This document shows positions 35,601-48,700 of a stretch of 64,000 nt of DNA, one piece after another; the stretch's first letter is position 1, and the number at the start of each line of letters is the position of its first letter. The stretch lies in assembly GCF_954871325.1 (NCBI RefSeq), contig NC_088776.1:18724052-18788051 (forward strand), given 5' to 3'. The notes below the pieces were generated by a model. That model was not told the DNA's origin and ran no database searches. It was given only the letters and a program-made list of their open reading frames with translations. A program made the translations under genes and the position numbers. Source of the stretch: Gordionus sp. m RMFG-2023. Taxonomy: Eukaryota; Nematomorpha; Gordioida; Chordodea; Parachordodidae.

Positions 35601-38600
35601 TACAAGTAAAGTTGATGTTCATTTTTTAAAATTTAATTAGTTTTCTAAAATAGGAAGGAAAAAACAAACCCAAAATTAATAAATCCGGATCCAGGGTTAC
35701 CCACAAAACAGGGCATTCCGTTTCAAAGGCCATAGTTAAATCAATATCCGCCTCATCACCGTTGCACAGAGGTACTTTCTTCTTTTTGTTGCGATAGCTT
35801 AGTTTTTTTTATATTGCGCATAAAGGGTACAAAATTTAATCATATCAAAATGGTGACTAGGCTTAGATATGGGTGCGCCAAAATTGCTAGTAAATTAATT
35901 GCCGATCAATATAATAATTTTTTAAATAAGATCATTTTTCTTTCTTTATTAAAATAAATCTTCTTAAAATACCACAATTAAAAATTAAAGATATCCCGCC
36001 AACCTGACAATAGATCTCCAATTAAATGGTTAGTGATTATAAATAAGCCTTAAGCAAGAAATGTATCATTTTTATTCCAATATGGTTTATGGTTCTCATC
36101 GAAAAAAAAGTTAGCTTCTCGCTCTATTGTTAAAATCTTATTTTCAATTTTTTAATATAAAAAATAAAAAAATGCACATGTGGCCAATTATTGAGAATGG
36201 TTTTCTGATATGGGGCTTAATTAACATAAGTTATGAAAATTTCCCACATATTAATTAATTTTTATTATTACTTTAAAGAATATAAACATGAAATTAATTT
36301 AACTTGTAATCTAAAATTCTAAGGTGCATTTTTATTGGTTTAAAAATATGTATAAAATAATTTGCCTTTACAAAAAAGAATCAACGCAAAATATTATAAG
36401 GAAGAATATATTAGAAAAATGCAATAATGAAATGTTATTACGTTTTTGTTTTAGATTGACAGGGAATATCGTATTTGCGGTTACCATTTTCAATGTTGAC
36501 AGTGTGTAAGAAATTGCCATCCATCTCTTGTACCCTGACTTGCAATGGCCCCACGTAACAAAAATGGGCTTATGTATTTATATATTACATAAAAAAATAT
36601 TTTAAATCACAAACAATCGGAAGGGGGGGGGGTAATAAAATTTTACATTTGGAGGTCTTAGGGCTTTCTCCCGATACTTACTAATTCATCTAAAATTTCA
36701 CTTATACACCTCCAATGTGTATAACATTGTTTCGCTTCCACGAGCTTTGCATTTTTTTATACCGAATCTTAAGCATATAGTATTAGAAGCTGGAAATGAT
36801 TTTGGAGTGCGCATTTTTCCATATCATAATTTGTAATTACCCCGGTAACTATAATTATTTCGGTCATTATTATCCCTATTTCTATAATTATTATTAATTT
36901 ATTTCCATCCTTATCATCATAAATAATTGTTTTATTACTGTAATTATTATATATTCTCAAAATAATTCTTCATCTCCGTCGTCAATGACGGGGTTTACTC
37001 TCTTCCGAAAGTCAATGAATGTAGGAATATACAAGATTATAAATTTTTAGCAGAAAACATATTCCCGGCCAAAAAAAAATCATACCGACTAACCACGCAC
37101 CTAGTAGTAACAAGGTCAATTGCTTTTAAAAATATTCATATCCAGCCATACATAATTTGAATAATAACAATGATTATTTAAATTAAACCCATAATATTGG
37201 TAATTTATCATTCCACTTTAATTAACTAGAACTTATAAAAAAACTCAAATGGGCATTTTTAAAAAAATGGATTAACCTTTTTTATTTATTTCTTGACGTA
37301 GGTCCAACTCTAAAATGCTCTTTTTGCGGCTGAAACTGTATGATCCATATATGTTAACAAGACCAGCTTGATAGACCCAGAGATCGAAAAAAGATTGCAG
37401 GTCTTTGCCTAATAAAATATTTAATATGATTGTTAACAAATCAAGAATAAAAAGTTATTGAAAATTTATAGGCTTTCATTTAATTTTAAAAATTATATTT
37501 GGCACTTTAACAATTTTTTAAAAAATATATATGTACCCGTAACAGTATAAATGAATTTCAAAAAACTGGATACAGATAAGAGCATATTATTCCAAGCGTC
37601 TAAATGATCTTTATTTGGTTTTGTGGTAGAAGCGTTAGTAGCCAATGTAAGAAGCTTGTTAAACACCTAATTAATAAAATTTAAGTAATTTATTAAATAT
37701 TCATCATATATAAGCAAATTATCTTCTAAAAGTTGTTCAGTCATCTTATATCTTGGGGGAGAAAGAATGAATTTTATATGCGAAAAGCATTTTACAAGGT
37801 TAGCCCATTTAATTCTGAAGAGACTTTAACAAATAAATCATAATTTTTTATCATTATCAATATTTATTTAATAGTCTTCGTGATTCTAAATAAATTAAAA
37901 AAATAAATGGCGTAAATGAATGTTTGTTTAACAAGTCACTAATATAAAGTAATCACATTATTTATATATTTGTAAAACAAGAGTATTTAATATTCACTTG
38001 AATAAGCATATTTTTTCCAATTCGATATTGTATCATGCGAACAAAGAGCCTAGCCTTTATTTCTAACATCTTAATGTAACGAGACGACGAGAAAGATGGG
38101 TAAAGATTGAAGTATGGAGGAAAAGGTTGTTGGGTAAATTTTTTGTTCTGTTCGAACCAAAAAGCTTCTTTTTGGTTGTTGTAGTTTTTACTTTCCTTAT
38201 TATGATGCTTATGTTTTCTTTTAGTGTTTGTCGAATCATCGAACCCGCGAATCTTTTCGATAATTTTTGAGGCATCTAATAGAACGGGTGACTTTGAGGT
38301 TTCGTATTTGTATAAAGTCTCCATGGATTTGTGAACGAAATAGCGGTATTCGTTGTAGCCTTATTTGTGATAGACACAGTGCATTAATATTTATAAATAT
38401 TATTATAATTTTATTTCAAGAGACCTTATAATTTACTAAATAATCATAATAAAAGGATAAAATCATTGTGATAAATATAATTAAATCAAATTTAGATCTA
38501 AAAAAAGAAATATTGTAAAAAATTGACAAAAACCGTAAAAATATTTATATAACCTTAACCTTTTAAAACCCATAAATACAATCTTTTTTATTAAATAATC

Positions 38601-41231
38601 GTTTGTTATATTATTAAATCATTACTAGTTATTATACAAAACTAAGTTTGTACTAGTAATTATAATGATTCTAACCTTTGGTCCGCTTTGTCTTTAAAAG
38701 TTAAAAAAAAATGCAGATATATATTTTTTCTGTTTCCATACCGAACACTTTTTGAATGTACAAATCGGTTATATAACCAGATATTCCTAGCAAAAGCCAA
38801 TATTCTGTCACTAACCAGCTCGTTAAAAATCGACCAAAAAATTGCAGAGCTATTGCTAGAGCTAAACAACGTCTAGTTATCCAAACCTGATCAATAATCT
38901 TTTAAAAAATTATATAATATGATATATAAATTAGATTTTGGAAACCTTATTCACTAATTTGCTCACTTAAATAATAATAAAGATAGGCGAAAGACAAGAA
39001 TAAACATTCACTTTTATTTTAAAACAAATTGTATCTAATTTTTTTTTACAAATTAATGGTGATCTAAATAAAATTCACCAAAAAAAATGTTAACTTTCTC
39101 ACATAATACCATAATAGGCTACCATATAATTAATTTAAAAAAAGAACTAGAGGGTTGTATAACAATCTCGCGTCAATAATGGAGAAAGTAGCAAACGAAG
39201 CGAATCCATCAGAATTGTTAAACCCAGTAAATTCGTCCACAAAAATTTGCTTGTAACAGGAGAAAGGGAAACGAGAGCTCAAGAGTTCTTCATAAAATTC
39301 AAATATAGTGTGAACCTATAATTTCAATATTAAAACAATATATTATTTTACAGTAGTTTTATATCAAACAAATTTTTGGTGCACCTGACCTGAACCTCTC
39401 AACTTTAAAATAGTAAGAAGAATCTTTTTTAAATGTAGTATATAATTAGAATAATAAGGTTTGCTGGATATCTTGATTTAAAAAAATCATTGATTAAAGG
39501 CATATAAAAAAATTCTTAGTACATAAAATATGTAAGAGTACTCATTTTAACATTAAAAAAAGTTTGAATTTTAGGTTATAAACAAAAAATTCTTAACTAG
39601 ACTCAGGTTCATCCACCTAACTTTTAAAAAAATTCGATCTATATCTTACCAACCTTAGTTTATTTTTCAAAAAAAATTCTGTCCAAGTCAATCTTGCCTG
39701 GCCCTCATATCATAGATCTTCAAGATGGGAATGGACCAAAAATATTTTAAACTCAGCAACTAGCAAAATATTCTTTGGGCTGGAAAATAAGGAAAAAATA
39801 TCTTGAGGCTGATCCTGAATTTTTTAAACCTTGAATAATGCCAATATATGATTTTTCTATAAGAATTCATTACTGGCTAGGCTTGGCTAAAATAAAATAG
39901 ACCACAACCTGTGAAAAATGTTTATTGGGCCGAATTGGGCCTAAAAATTAGTACCAACCCCTTAAAAAAAATTCTTGATGGACCAGTTTGAGTTAATCTC
40001 TACTTAATCTTAAGGTTTATAGAAAAAAAGAGTATCTCTAAATTTTGATTTTAATAATCTTATAATTAAATATTTTTAATTTAAGCAATACTTAAAGTGT
40101 ATAAATAATACAAAAAGACATTACATTTCTAAAAAAAATTACCTGACTATTAGTATATACCATAGAGGGTGATTTTAAAGTAGGAAGACAAAAATTAGTT
40201 AATTCATGCATATGAGGATCAACATCCATTTCAAAATGACCACCAATAAATCCTATAAAGGGTGCAGCTGTGGGAACATTCAAAACATAGTGAAATGTTT
40301 TTGAAAATGTACTGTGAACAAAATATTCTTGATTCTTATTTAATATCTTTTCATTATCTTTTAATTCCTTTTTAACATTTATCAAATCTCCACAGGCTAT
40401 GATTGTCATTGGTAGATTATGTTTTGGACAACATGACATAGAATTATTATGCAAATCAACTATTTCATGTTCTTCTATTACAACTTTTATATCCCATGTA
40501 CATACTTCTGAAAAAGAATCAATACAAGGTATCCACAATCGAGATGATTGATTATATAAATCATATCCCCCAATAGTATATATATAATTATAGTTGCAAT
40601 TTAAAAAATTTAATAATTCAGTATTAGAATTGTAAATTGAATCAAAATGGTCACAGGGAAAGTTTAATTTATGAAAGGCAATCCCACCTTTAGGATTCTT
40701 TATTGAAAACTTAATTAAAATGTTTATATTTTGTTGTTTTTGTTCACAAATATTGTCATCTATCATTTTATTATTATTAGTTTTATTCATATCAGATGCA
40801 TTTTCAGTTTTGAGATACAAATGGTTTGTTAGAGATATAAAATTTTCAGGCAATTTAATAAAAAGTTCACCTCTATTATATTGGGAGTCTGTTGATGGTA
40901 AAATTTTTGATCCATATATATCACAAAATTTATTTAAATTTCTAATATCTTCATCACTCACAACTTGTTTACTACTTTCTTTATCGTCAATATTCTTTGA
41001 TGCATTTAAAGCGTCTAAAAGAGGGTCACAATAATCAAAATCTAATAATTCTTCTTTATTTAAGTATATTTCTAATATTTCACATTGTCTACAATTCAAA
41101 TAAAAATATTTAAAAGAGCCTTTAGAAAGAGGAATTATTTCAAGTTCTGTTGTCCCGTATATTACATTATTCCTAAAATCAATATTAATTGTCAAGCTTT
41201 GATGTATAATTTTAAAATTTCTTTGAGTCAT
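29604..41231 (-). CDS. TAF2: TAF2, transcription initiation factor TFIID subunit 2 (17 exons)
   Basis: Nuclear TFIID subunit that contacts core-promoter Initiator DNA; fold of an M1 aminopeptidase without catalysis. Exons (high to low): 41231-40143, 39315-39148, 38898-38742, 38359-37998, 37666-37537, 37408-37277, 36568-36442, 35797-35670, 34828-34715, 34007-33679, 33359-33099, 33001-32899, 32631-32326, 30827-30550, 30390-30073, 30024-29985, 29746-29604. All junctions are in phase: 1,394 residues (human about 1,199). Family blocks: VDPHMHELTNFCLPTLKS, IFEFYEELLSSRFPFSCY, IIDQVWITRRCLAL, YVGPLQVRVQEMDG, YQMMLKYERDVVSQ, FYRVRVDAAFGLAKV, FQSYFLLCAMPLAISLL, MGHIPIYTLKTLFKNY, DYRLRCDAIELYFSLFG. There is no HExxH zinc motif, as expected. 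The last ~35 residues are Lys/His-rich, as in human TAF2. Extra length comes from insertions in exon 1, exon 4 (a second Lys/His cluster) and exon 10 (His/Ser/Asn-rich). Start is the first ATG of an uninterrupted exon. Confidence 0.95.
31499..32165 (+). mobile_element. LINE (non-LTR retrotransposon) 3' ORF2 fragment
   Basis: Plus-strand remnant of the C-terminal end of a reverse-transcriptase protein, antisense in the TAF2 intron between exons 13 and 14 (30828-32325). Recognisable blocks: MGCGNCLSIHRWN, KWVHNNEKVENGDF, FYLGDILNADGGVDTVFV with VKYAWKKFREMPFIL (31499-31849), then in other frames RQRWLGHLER, WVKKYAWLEIRGSRPRGRP and IEDMRKMN. This order (YLGD...GG, AWKKFREL, RWFGHVER, RPRGRPKKTW, EEDMR) is that of many invertebrate LINEs. 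Several frameshifts and stops interrupt it; the catalytic FADD part and the 5' end are absent. I do not assign a clade. Confidence 0.88.
35085..35215. mobile_element. palindromic MITE, copy C (partial)
   Basis: AATAATATTATGCAAGCCTC, AAGATTTCG and CTATCTATGAGCAACCGAGC, followed by AATGGGTTAGCCGTTTTTAACAACGTTA. It matches the inner arms and right end of copy G but lacks the left tip. Located in the TAF2 intron between exons 8 and 9. Confidence 0.6.
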
Positions 41232-41632
41232 TTATAAAATAAAATGCATGTGTGCATTTATTATAAAGTTAACATATGTTTTTGTAATTTTTTCCTAAAT
41301 AAAAACCTAGGCTAATGCTTTAGAGTTCACAACTATTATATACTTTAAGATAAATTACAATTCAGTCATTTGTTTATTCATTGTTAAAATATAATAATAA
41401 ATAATCTATCTATGTTTTAAAAGGGGTTCAATAACTGTTCAAAATAAGAAATCTTAAGATCTTAATTCTTGATGATCAAATAAAGTTAGAACAAAGTATC
41501 AATTGTAGGCGTTTATTAAAAATTAGGGTTAAAAAGTGCCTTTCTAAAAATTTTAATGAAATTAATTTAGTAGTTTGGCGCAGTATTGTTAAAAACCGAC
41601 TTGTCTCAGATTTGGCAAATAGAAGCCTAAAC

Positions 41633-41849
41633 TAATGTTGTTTAAATCCCAATTTGGGCCGATTTTTAAAAATGGCCAGAATTAAAATTTTAGCTAAAAT
41701 TTATGCAACCCTGAGTATTTTGCTAATAGATAGCAGAATGGTTTAGATCTATTTGCCAATTCTCGAGGCTTGCTTAACATTATTTTTTCTAAAATCCTAA
41801 TAGATCATTTTTAAAAATCGACCCAAATCGAGCTTTTTAACAACACTAT
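41633..41849. mobile_element. palindromic MITE, copy D
   Basis: Left end TAATGTTGTTTAAATCCC, arms GGGCCGATTTTTAAAAATGGCC and AATTCTCGAGGCTTGC, right end AGCTTTTTAACAACACTA. The halves are imperfect reverse complements. It lies about 400 bp upstream of the TAF2 start codon; further similar sequence just 5' (41580-41632) may be part of a second, overlapping copy. Confidence 0.75.
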
Positions 41850-42104
41850 ACCAAACTATATTAAATAAAAATATTCATATTACATATAATCATTTATTCA
41901 TAACAAACAAATAACGGATATACAATAAAAATTGGATAATGATTATATATTAATTAACGAATATAGTATTTAATAATATATTACATTATGAACATATATA
42001 TATTTAATAATATATTACATTATGAACATACATATATATTTTGATTATATCAATATTAAAATATATATGTAAAATCATTTAATTATATAATCAATACCAC
42101 ACAA

Positions 42105-42202
42105 ACTTTTCTGCCATCTATGAGCAAAATCTCCAAGCTTACATAATACTATTTTGTTTTTAAAAGGCCATTCAAATTGCGTTTTTTATCAATACTATTA
42201 GT
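42105..42202. mobile_element. palindromic MITE, copy E (right half only)
   Basis: TTCTGCCATCTATGAGCAAA, ATCTCCAAGCTTACATAATAC and GCGTTTTTTATCAATACTA correspond to the right arm of the family. No left arm is found. AT microsatellite DNA with a duplicated TAATATATTACATTATGAAC unit (41970-42030) precedes it. Confidence 0.5.
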
Positions 42203-42425
42203 AGCGTCACTGGGAGGAAGTCGCATGGGCTCGAGCCCCCTAAAAATTTGAAGAACCCCCTCAAAATTTTGAATTTTTTTATACCACTAAAGAAAGGGAA
42301 AAAAATAAAGGTAATTTTGAATGATATCATAGCTAAAAAAATAGAAGATAATTTAATAATAATTTTTAAAAATTATTTTGAACCACCTGAGATTGTAAAA
42401 GCTAATGACGCCCTTGCATACTAGA
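42203..42425. mobile_element. possible hAT-type MITE (TAGCGTCACTGGG ends)
   Basis: TAGTAGCGTCACTGGGAGG at the left and GCTAATGACGCCCTTGCAT at the right are an inverted pair. Just inside is GGGCTCGAGCCCCCT, an arrangement common in GGCGTCA-ended hAT MITEs. No target duplication was resolved and the interior is AT-rich. Confidence 0.45.
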
Positions 42426-43109
42426 TTAGAAGTTTAGAGGTCGAAGTTTCTCGATTTGTCTAATCATACGTTACGGGCTAGATTAACTGTGTTTGCCTAA
42501 TTAAATCGCCTTGCTATAAATTTTAAAAATGGAGCTTATTATTAAATATAATGGATTAAAATTAAATAGTTATTTTGGGAAATAATTATTCCAATATTAA
42601 GATTTCTCTAAATATTTTAAAGTCGAAATGGTTTTTAGTATCTACGGTTGAAGGATATAAATATATTGTATTGAGTACTTTTTATCATTTATAATTACAA
42701 TGTCTTATACTTGGATGATAAATCTCTTAGTTTGAGATGGTTTAATTTTAGAAACTGTTTGATTTCATTCCAACAGCTTTAAAAGATACCTTTAATATAA
42801 TTTTTATCAAAATATATTTATAATTTGTTATATATCTTTACCTATATTTAATAGAGAACTTCCAAAAATATATACTGGAAAAACAGATTCCACAAGACAC
42901 ATATCCGAAATATTAGAAAATACTGGAAGAATCGCCAAATGACGAAAAGAGAAATATTTCTTACCCTTCATATAAAAAAAACAAAAGTACAACTGCTATC
43001 CACCATATATCATTAAATTCATTAATACGTATTATAAAAAATAAAACGTTATGATATAAATATATTAAGCGATATATGAAAATTGAATATAAAATACCAT
43101 ACTTATGAG

Positions 43110-43596
43110 TATAGTTGGGTAATAACCGATTTTTTTTGGCTAAGGCTAATTTTGAGCCGATTAATTTTGGCTAATAAAATTTTAAAATCTCGAATATGAC
43201 AATTGCCACCCTTCTGAATTACATTATTATTGGATTTCCACTAAAACAGATTTAAAATATTAATTTTTACCAATTTCATTAAAAACATTGGAAAAGTTTT
43301 AAAATGATGAATATGACAATTGTCACCCTTCTGAATTAAATTATTTTGAAATTTACAGTAAAGCAGGGCATTTTAAATCAGCTTAAGCTCAACCTTAGCC
43401 AGAATAAATCGGCACCGGCTTAGCCAAAAAAATGGCACAGGCTTAGCCAAAAAAATGGCTCAGACTTAGTCTTAGTCAAAAAAAAATCGGCTCACAGAAA
43501 AAAATCCGCTTAGACTTAGCTTTAGCCAAAAAAAATTAGCTTAGAATTAAACTTAGCCAAAAAAATCGGCCATGCTAGGCCGAATACCCAATTATA
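43110..43596. mobile_element. hAT-type MITE (TATAGTTGGGTA ends) with 8-bp target duplication
   Basis: The element begins TATAGTTGGGTA and ends TACCCAATTATA. The 8-mer CTTATGAG flanks it exactly at 43102-43109 and 43597-43604. Subterminal arrays of GGCTTAGCCAAAAAAAT and related words (TTAGCCAAAAAAATCGGC) recur about seven times on the right. The centre holds two copies of a unit containing GAATATGACAATTG followed by CCACCC or TCACCC, closely related to the satellite at 2275-2950. There is no coding sequence. Confidence 0.88.
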
Positions 43597-45777
43597 CTTA
43601 TGAGTTCCCATTTTAAAAAAATATTATTATTACATTGTGTTGTTCCCATCCCTTTGCATTTTGGTTGAATAACGGAGAGATAATGGAATAAATATGAAAG
43701 TGAATAATTGATACAAGAATTATAAGGCAAGATAGTTATTTTTACGTTTTTATGTTAAGCGATGTATATAATATTACTCTACTTCGAATTTTATTTTTAA
43801 AGTTGCATCCAAAGCACGATTTTTTTATTTACAAATTTTGAAACCTTTAATATAAACTTTTTTAAAAATATAAAAATATGTACAAAACATATTTAAAAAT
43901 TTTTTTCATAAATTTGACATATGATTTCATTAAAATTTTAAAAGTTTATTAAAGTTTAAAACTTTTGGTGTTTTTCAAACAGGTTTTAGAAGCAACCTAA
44001 TTTTAAATCTCACTGATTGAAATATGTAATAAAAAATTAGATTATATATTGTATTAACATAAAATGAATGATTTTTAAATGTATATTTTTAGATATACTA
44101 TTATATATAAACGATAGGAAAATTTTACCTATCGATTGCTAGTAATATTCTAACATTTAGTTTAAAGCATTCTTTAATGCGACATTATTGTACTGATCTT
44201 TTGATCTAATTTCCTTTTGAAAATTTTTAGAGTTAAAAATATTATTATATAAATAATTAATATATTTTGGAAATCATATATATTATTAGTACACATTATT
44301 CTTTTGAGAATGTTAGGTGAGAGGTGACGATATGTTAATTTATAGCCTAAAATTAAATTTGAAAACTCCCTATCCCCCTAAAATATTTTCTATTATGTAA
44401 AGAATTTCTTGAGATAACTAAAATCAAGGTAAGCAAATTGGTTTTTTAGGACTGAATGAGAACTATTGCCGCCATTAAATACATTTCCTTTGATAGATCC
44501 AATTATTATAAATCCAAATCTCTCAAAGGTAGGAGCTAAATAAATCCCAAAATTTATTATGGATAATATTTTTTTTTTGATACTGTTCTTAATACAAAAT
44601 TTTGCAACGATTTCTGAAATGCCAACGTGATTATAAAATTTCCGAATCATTTGGTAAATCTTATAATTTTATCGTATATCTCCTATAAAATACTCATTTT
44701 TGTATTATTTAAAATTAAGGGTTAATTTTATTATTTTTGCAAAAAAAGATTTTTCAGTTTCTAATAAGCTCCAATTCTAAAAAAAATAAAAATAAAAACT
44801 GAGTTGTTTCACATAGTCAATCTAAAACTAAATAAAACTATTACTACATAAAAATACGTTTTTCTAAAGTACCTTTTCATAAGCGTTATTTTATTTAATG
44901 TAAAAGCAATTTAAATTCATCAAGATCGAACTGAAAGTATCCAATGGTAAAGGACACATTTTAATTTTTTTTAAAAAAAAGAGTTAAACCGATATTTAAA
45001 TTAAAATATTTTCAATTTTAAACTTCATTTTACAGGCTATTCAAACAATTCAGAAATCGTTGATTACCTCGTCTTACTTTAAAAAAACGACAAAACATAA
45101 CTAATGATAAGTAAAGATCAAAGGCCCAATCCAGGCTGATAAAAACTAATCGGTGGGGTAGCTAGTAGAAATAAATAAAGCTTTAAATTGGTCTACATGA
45201 AGCTGATAATTTTTCGGAAATGGATCTGGTCAGTAGCAGGTTGTGAATTGAAATAACAACGAAGATATGACTTTTAGATATCAAAATCTTGATATAGATA
45301 ATTTAAAAATAATCAAGTGTATTTAATATTTCTGGAGATTTCTATATAAAATTATGAGTGAATTGAATAGTTAAAATTTTATAATATAATATATCATTTT
45401 TCGATTATTGTTGGGCTCAAAGTTAGAATCAAAACCTTAGCATTTGCGGTCCACTCCACTTCTTTATATTAAAAAAATCCACCAATTTAAAAAAATTGTT
45501 AATAAAATATTGTTGTTTTAGTGTTAAATGACATAGTATTTTTTGAAATAGTTCTCCTGTAAAATTGATAAAAATCTTATTGAAACCTTATAATAATCAA
45601 GCGACGATATAATATAGACATGGTAGATTTGTAATTTTATTGTAATTATATAATATTATTTATTTAGTATATATTTATTTATTATCTCTATAATTATTTA
45701 TTTTTCGCAATATATCAATGGAATCGAATCCGTTTATAATTATAACCTCTTTATTTTAAAAAAGAATTTGATTTTTT
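43597..45777. other. intergenic DNA between TAF2 and the CUB receptor
   Basis: AT-rich spacer. Only the unexplained open frame at 44393-44650 stands out. The 3' UTR of the CUB receptor should lie just below 45778, but I could not fix a polyadenylation site. Confidence 0.4.
44393..44650 (-). CDS. unassigned 85-codon open frame
   Basis: The frame encodes MIRKFYNHVGISEIVAK..., a hydrophobic middle (FERFGFIIIGSIKG) and NSSHSVLKNQFAYLD near the end. A splice acceptor-like TTTATTTAG lies just before APTFERFGF, so the second half could be a 3' exon. It lies 1.1 kb downstream of the CUB receptor stop on the same strand and could be an alternative terminal exon of that gene, a relic, or chance. No family recognised. 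Confidence 0.25.
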   Translation of the reverse strand: MIRKFYNHVGISEIVAKFCIKNSIKKKILSIINFGIYLAPTFERFGFIIIGSIKGNVFNGGNSSHSVLKNQFAYLDFSYLKKFFT

Positions 45778-48700
45778 TTATTCCATAATATTTTGACGAG
45801 ATTTATTCCTCTTTAAAGTCATGGAAACGATGATACATATAATTATAATTAAAAGAAGAGGACCGGACACCAGGATAAAAATAGTATTGGCCTTACGTTT
45901 GAATATACCTGGAAACAATGTATGTAAGTCATAAAATTAGTATAGTGTTAGTTATATATTATATAATTATTACGAAACCATATTGTTGTATTCCATAATG
46001 CTAAATATCATGTCACTCAAATTTGTAATAATCCGGGCCTTAACTACGGGGGGGGGGGGAGGCTTTGAGGAAATGTCATACAAATTTGTGGCCCCCAGCG
46101 AAATATTGAAAATTTTGTGTTTTTTATTATTTTCATAAATAAAAAAATATATTTTACATAAATTTACCTTAATATTACATAAATTATCATTAATAATACA
46201 AATTATGTTTAATTACATAAATTATGATTCATTTTCCCGATTTTCATTTACTAATTATTTATATTTTGTTATCTAATCTGCTTATTAATCAAAAAATAAA
46301 AGGAAAGTTATCGAAATATTTCTGGTTGAATCCAATCGAAATATGCAATTTCTGATCAAAATATGTAAATATTTTAGGCCCTACCATCCCCACCAATGTC
46401 CCCTAAGAAAAATTAATAGTTATGGCCTGGATAAGTGAAAATCGCTTGTATTATGTTCGAGATTAGAAAGCATCCGGTAATTCCAGAATTCTCTTGGGGG
46501 GGGGGAGGTAAAAATATTGTTAAAGCATAGAATATTGAAAGTTTTATTTCCCTGTTATGTTTATGTTATTTTTATTTAGATTTTATTGGACAAATAAAAC
46601 AAAATAATAAGAAATTAGATTCAAAATCATATAATAACATTTCAAATATTAATTTAATATTTGTATTCGTTAACTAATGAATCGATTTTATTCAAATAAT
46701 GTAAACATAAATTTTAATAAATTAGATAATTATGCTTATATAACAAACAGTATATCTATAAATAAATTTAGGATTAAAAAGCTTATCCATCACTAAATCT
46801 AAGCATAAGTAATAATAAAAGTTTATTTAACTATAATACGATTAAAATTTGGAAGAATAAAACAGTCATTTTTTCCTATTATAAATTTGTTTTAAGCATA
46901 ACCCTGGACATTGAACGGAACTTGGGAAAAATAATGGAACGCTAACAGAATAGGAACAGTGATTACGAGAATGTTCTGAAAAATGTGAAATTTTTTTATG
47001 CTCAATTTTTAATATTTATAAGAGTTTATTAATAAGAAATTTTCGTTTTTCTTTGTTTAATTCCAGTTCGCGTCAAATAACAAAATATTATTCATATTAT
47101 TAACTTAGTATTCATTTAATATTTTGTGATTTTAAGATTAAATATTTTTTCTTAAAATCAAAATTAATACAAATGTAATAAATGTATCAAATTTCAAGAT
47201 AATTTTATCCCCAAGTTAATATTGATATCTATTTCGACATTAAATTATATAAATGATAATCTTTTAGAGAATGCCTTAATTAAAACTTAGATGCAATAAT
47301 TGAGTTGTATAAATATTTAATTTAAATATTTTTATAGGATTTTATGAAATTTAAATTTCAGTCTTCATGTAAAATTTTACATTTATTGAATAGGGTTTTG
47401 AAAAGAAAACCCTCTGTATTATCTTTAATTTATTATTTATTGACAAATTAAATTTTTAATGATTTCAATATAAACTCTCGATAATGATAAAATATGATTC
47501 CATAATATGTTGCATTTATCATTTTGTGTTTAGGATTTATAAGTTTTAAAAAAATTGAAATTTTAAACATACCTAAACACAAGAGATGCCAATTTGGTTT
47601 TAAAATTTAGAAACCCTAGTTATAATCCCACCCCTTTTTCGCAAATAAATATCTGGGTGATGGCTATTACTTCTAATAATATGATTACAAATTAAATCTT
47701 AATTTCCTATCATTATTTAATTATACTACAGTGCATGCAACATTTAGGAAAATAGCGACATTATTTAATTTAAATTATTTATTAAATGAATATACAGCGA
47801 TTAACGACGATAAAAAACACAATAACAATAAATTCTTTCCAACATGCGATTTTGTAGCTTGGCCTTTCTTAGCGGAACCTTTAATTATTATATAGCAAAT
47901 TGTTATGAAAAAATGAAGTAATGACTATAATAAATGACATAATTCTACATCAAATTACACATATCGAAAAATTCGATAAAAATAACTATGCTTAAAATTG
48001 TTAAGAATATTGACATTTATTTGAATTTGACAGAATGAATTAATATTTAATAGTGCTGTAAAGGAAGGTAGAAGAAAGTAAAAAGGCATTATAAAGTAAC
48101 AAATATTTGAAATATACCAAGTAATAGGCACGGGTTACTATTTTTGAAGTAGCATTTAGAGAAAATGAATTAACATATAAATGAAGTATTAAATTATGGA
48201 AAAACTAATGTTGCCTGAGTTGTAATCCATTCTAGAATTTGTATAATACATATTCTATTAATTTCAGACAATTTCGCAGTAAAATTTTGAATTAATTGAA
48301 ATTTAAAACGACATTTCCAATGTATTTTATATATTAACCCCAAAATTTTATTGTATAGTTTTCTGTAATTTAGGTTCTATACAAATGCTGGAGTACAATC
48401 CCAGTATAATCAAGTCTCCAAAATTTGAAAAATGTGCGTTATAAATGATTTAAATTTTATAAAAATTGATTAAATGTCTTGAATTCTCTAAAACCTAAAG
48501 AGTACGACATATCCAACAAAAATTAGCTTAAATAAAAAAAATAAAGACTTGTAGCAAATGGAAGTATAAATTAATCCTTATATTACAATATTTTTCATCA
48601 CTATCGTCTTCGGAGCCACAATTAGATATATGATTGCAACGTAAACTCGAGTCGATACAAAAATTTGACTTTTGACAAAGATACCCCTTTTGGCAGATCG

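Noticed and set aside
40720-41034. 104-codon plus-strand frame
   Set aside because: Antisense shadow of TAF2 exon 1, which shows clear family similarity on the minus strand.
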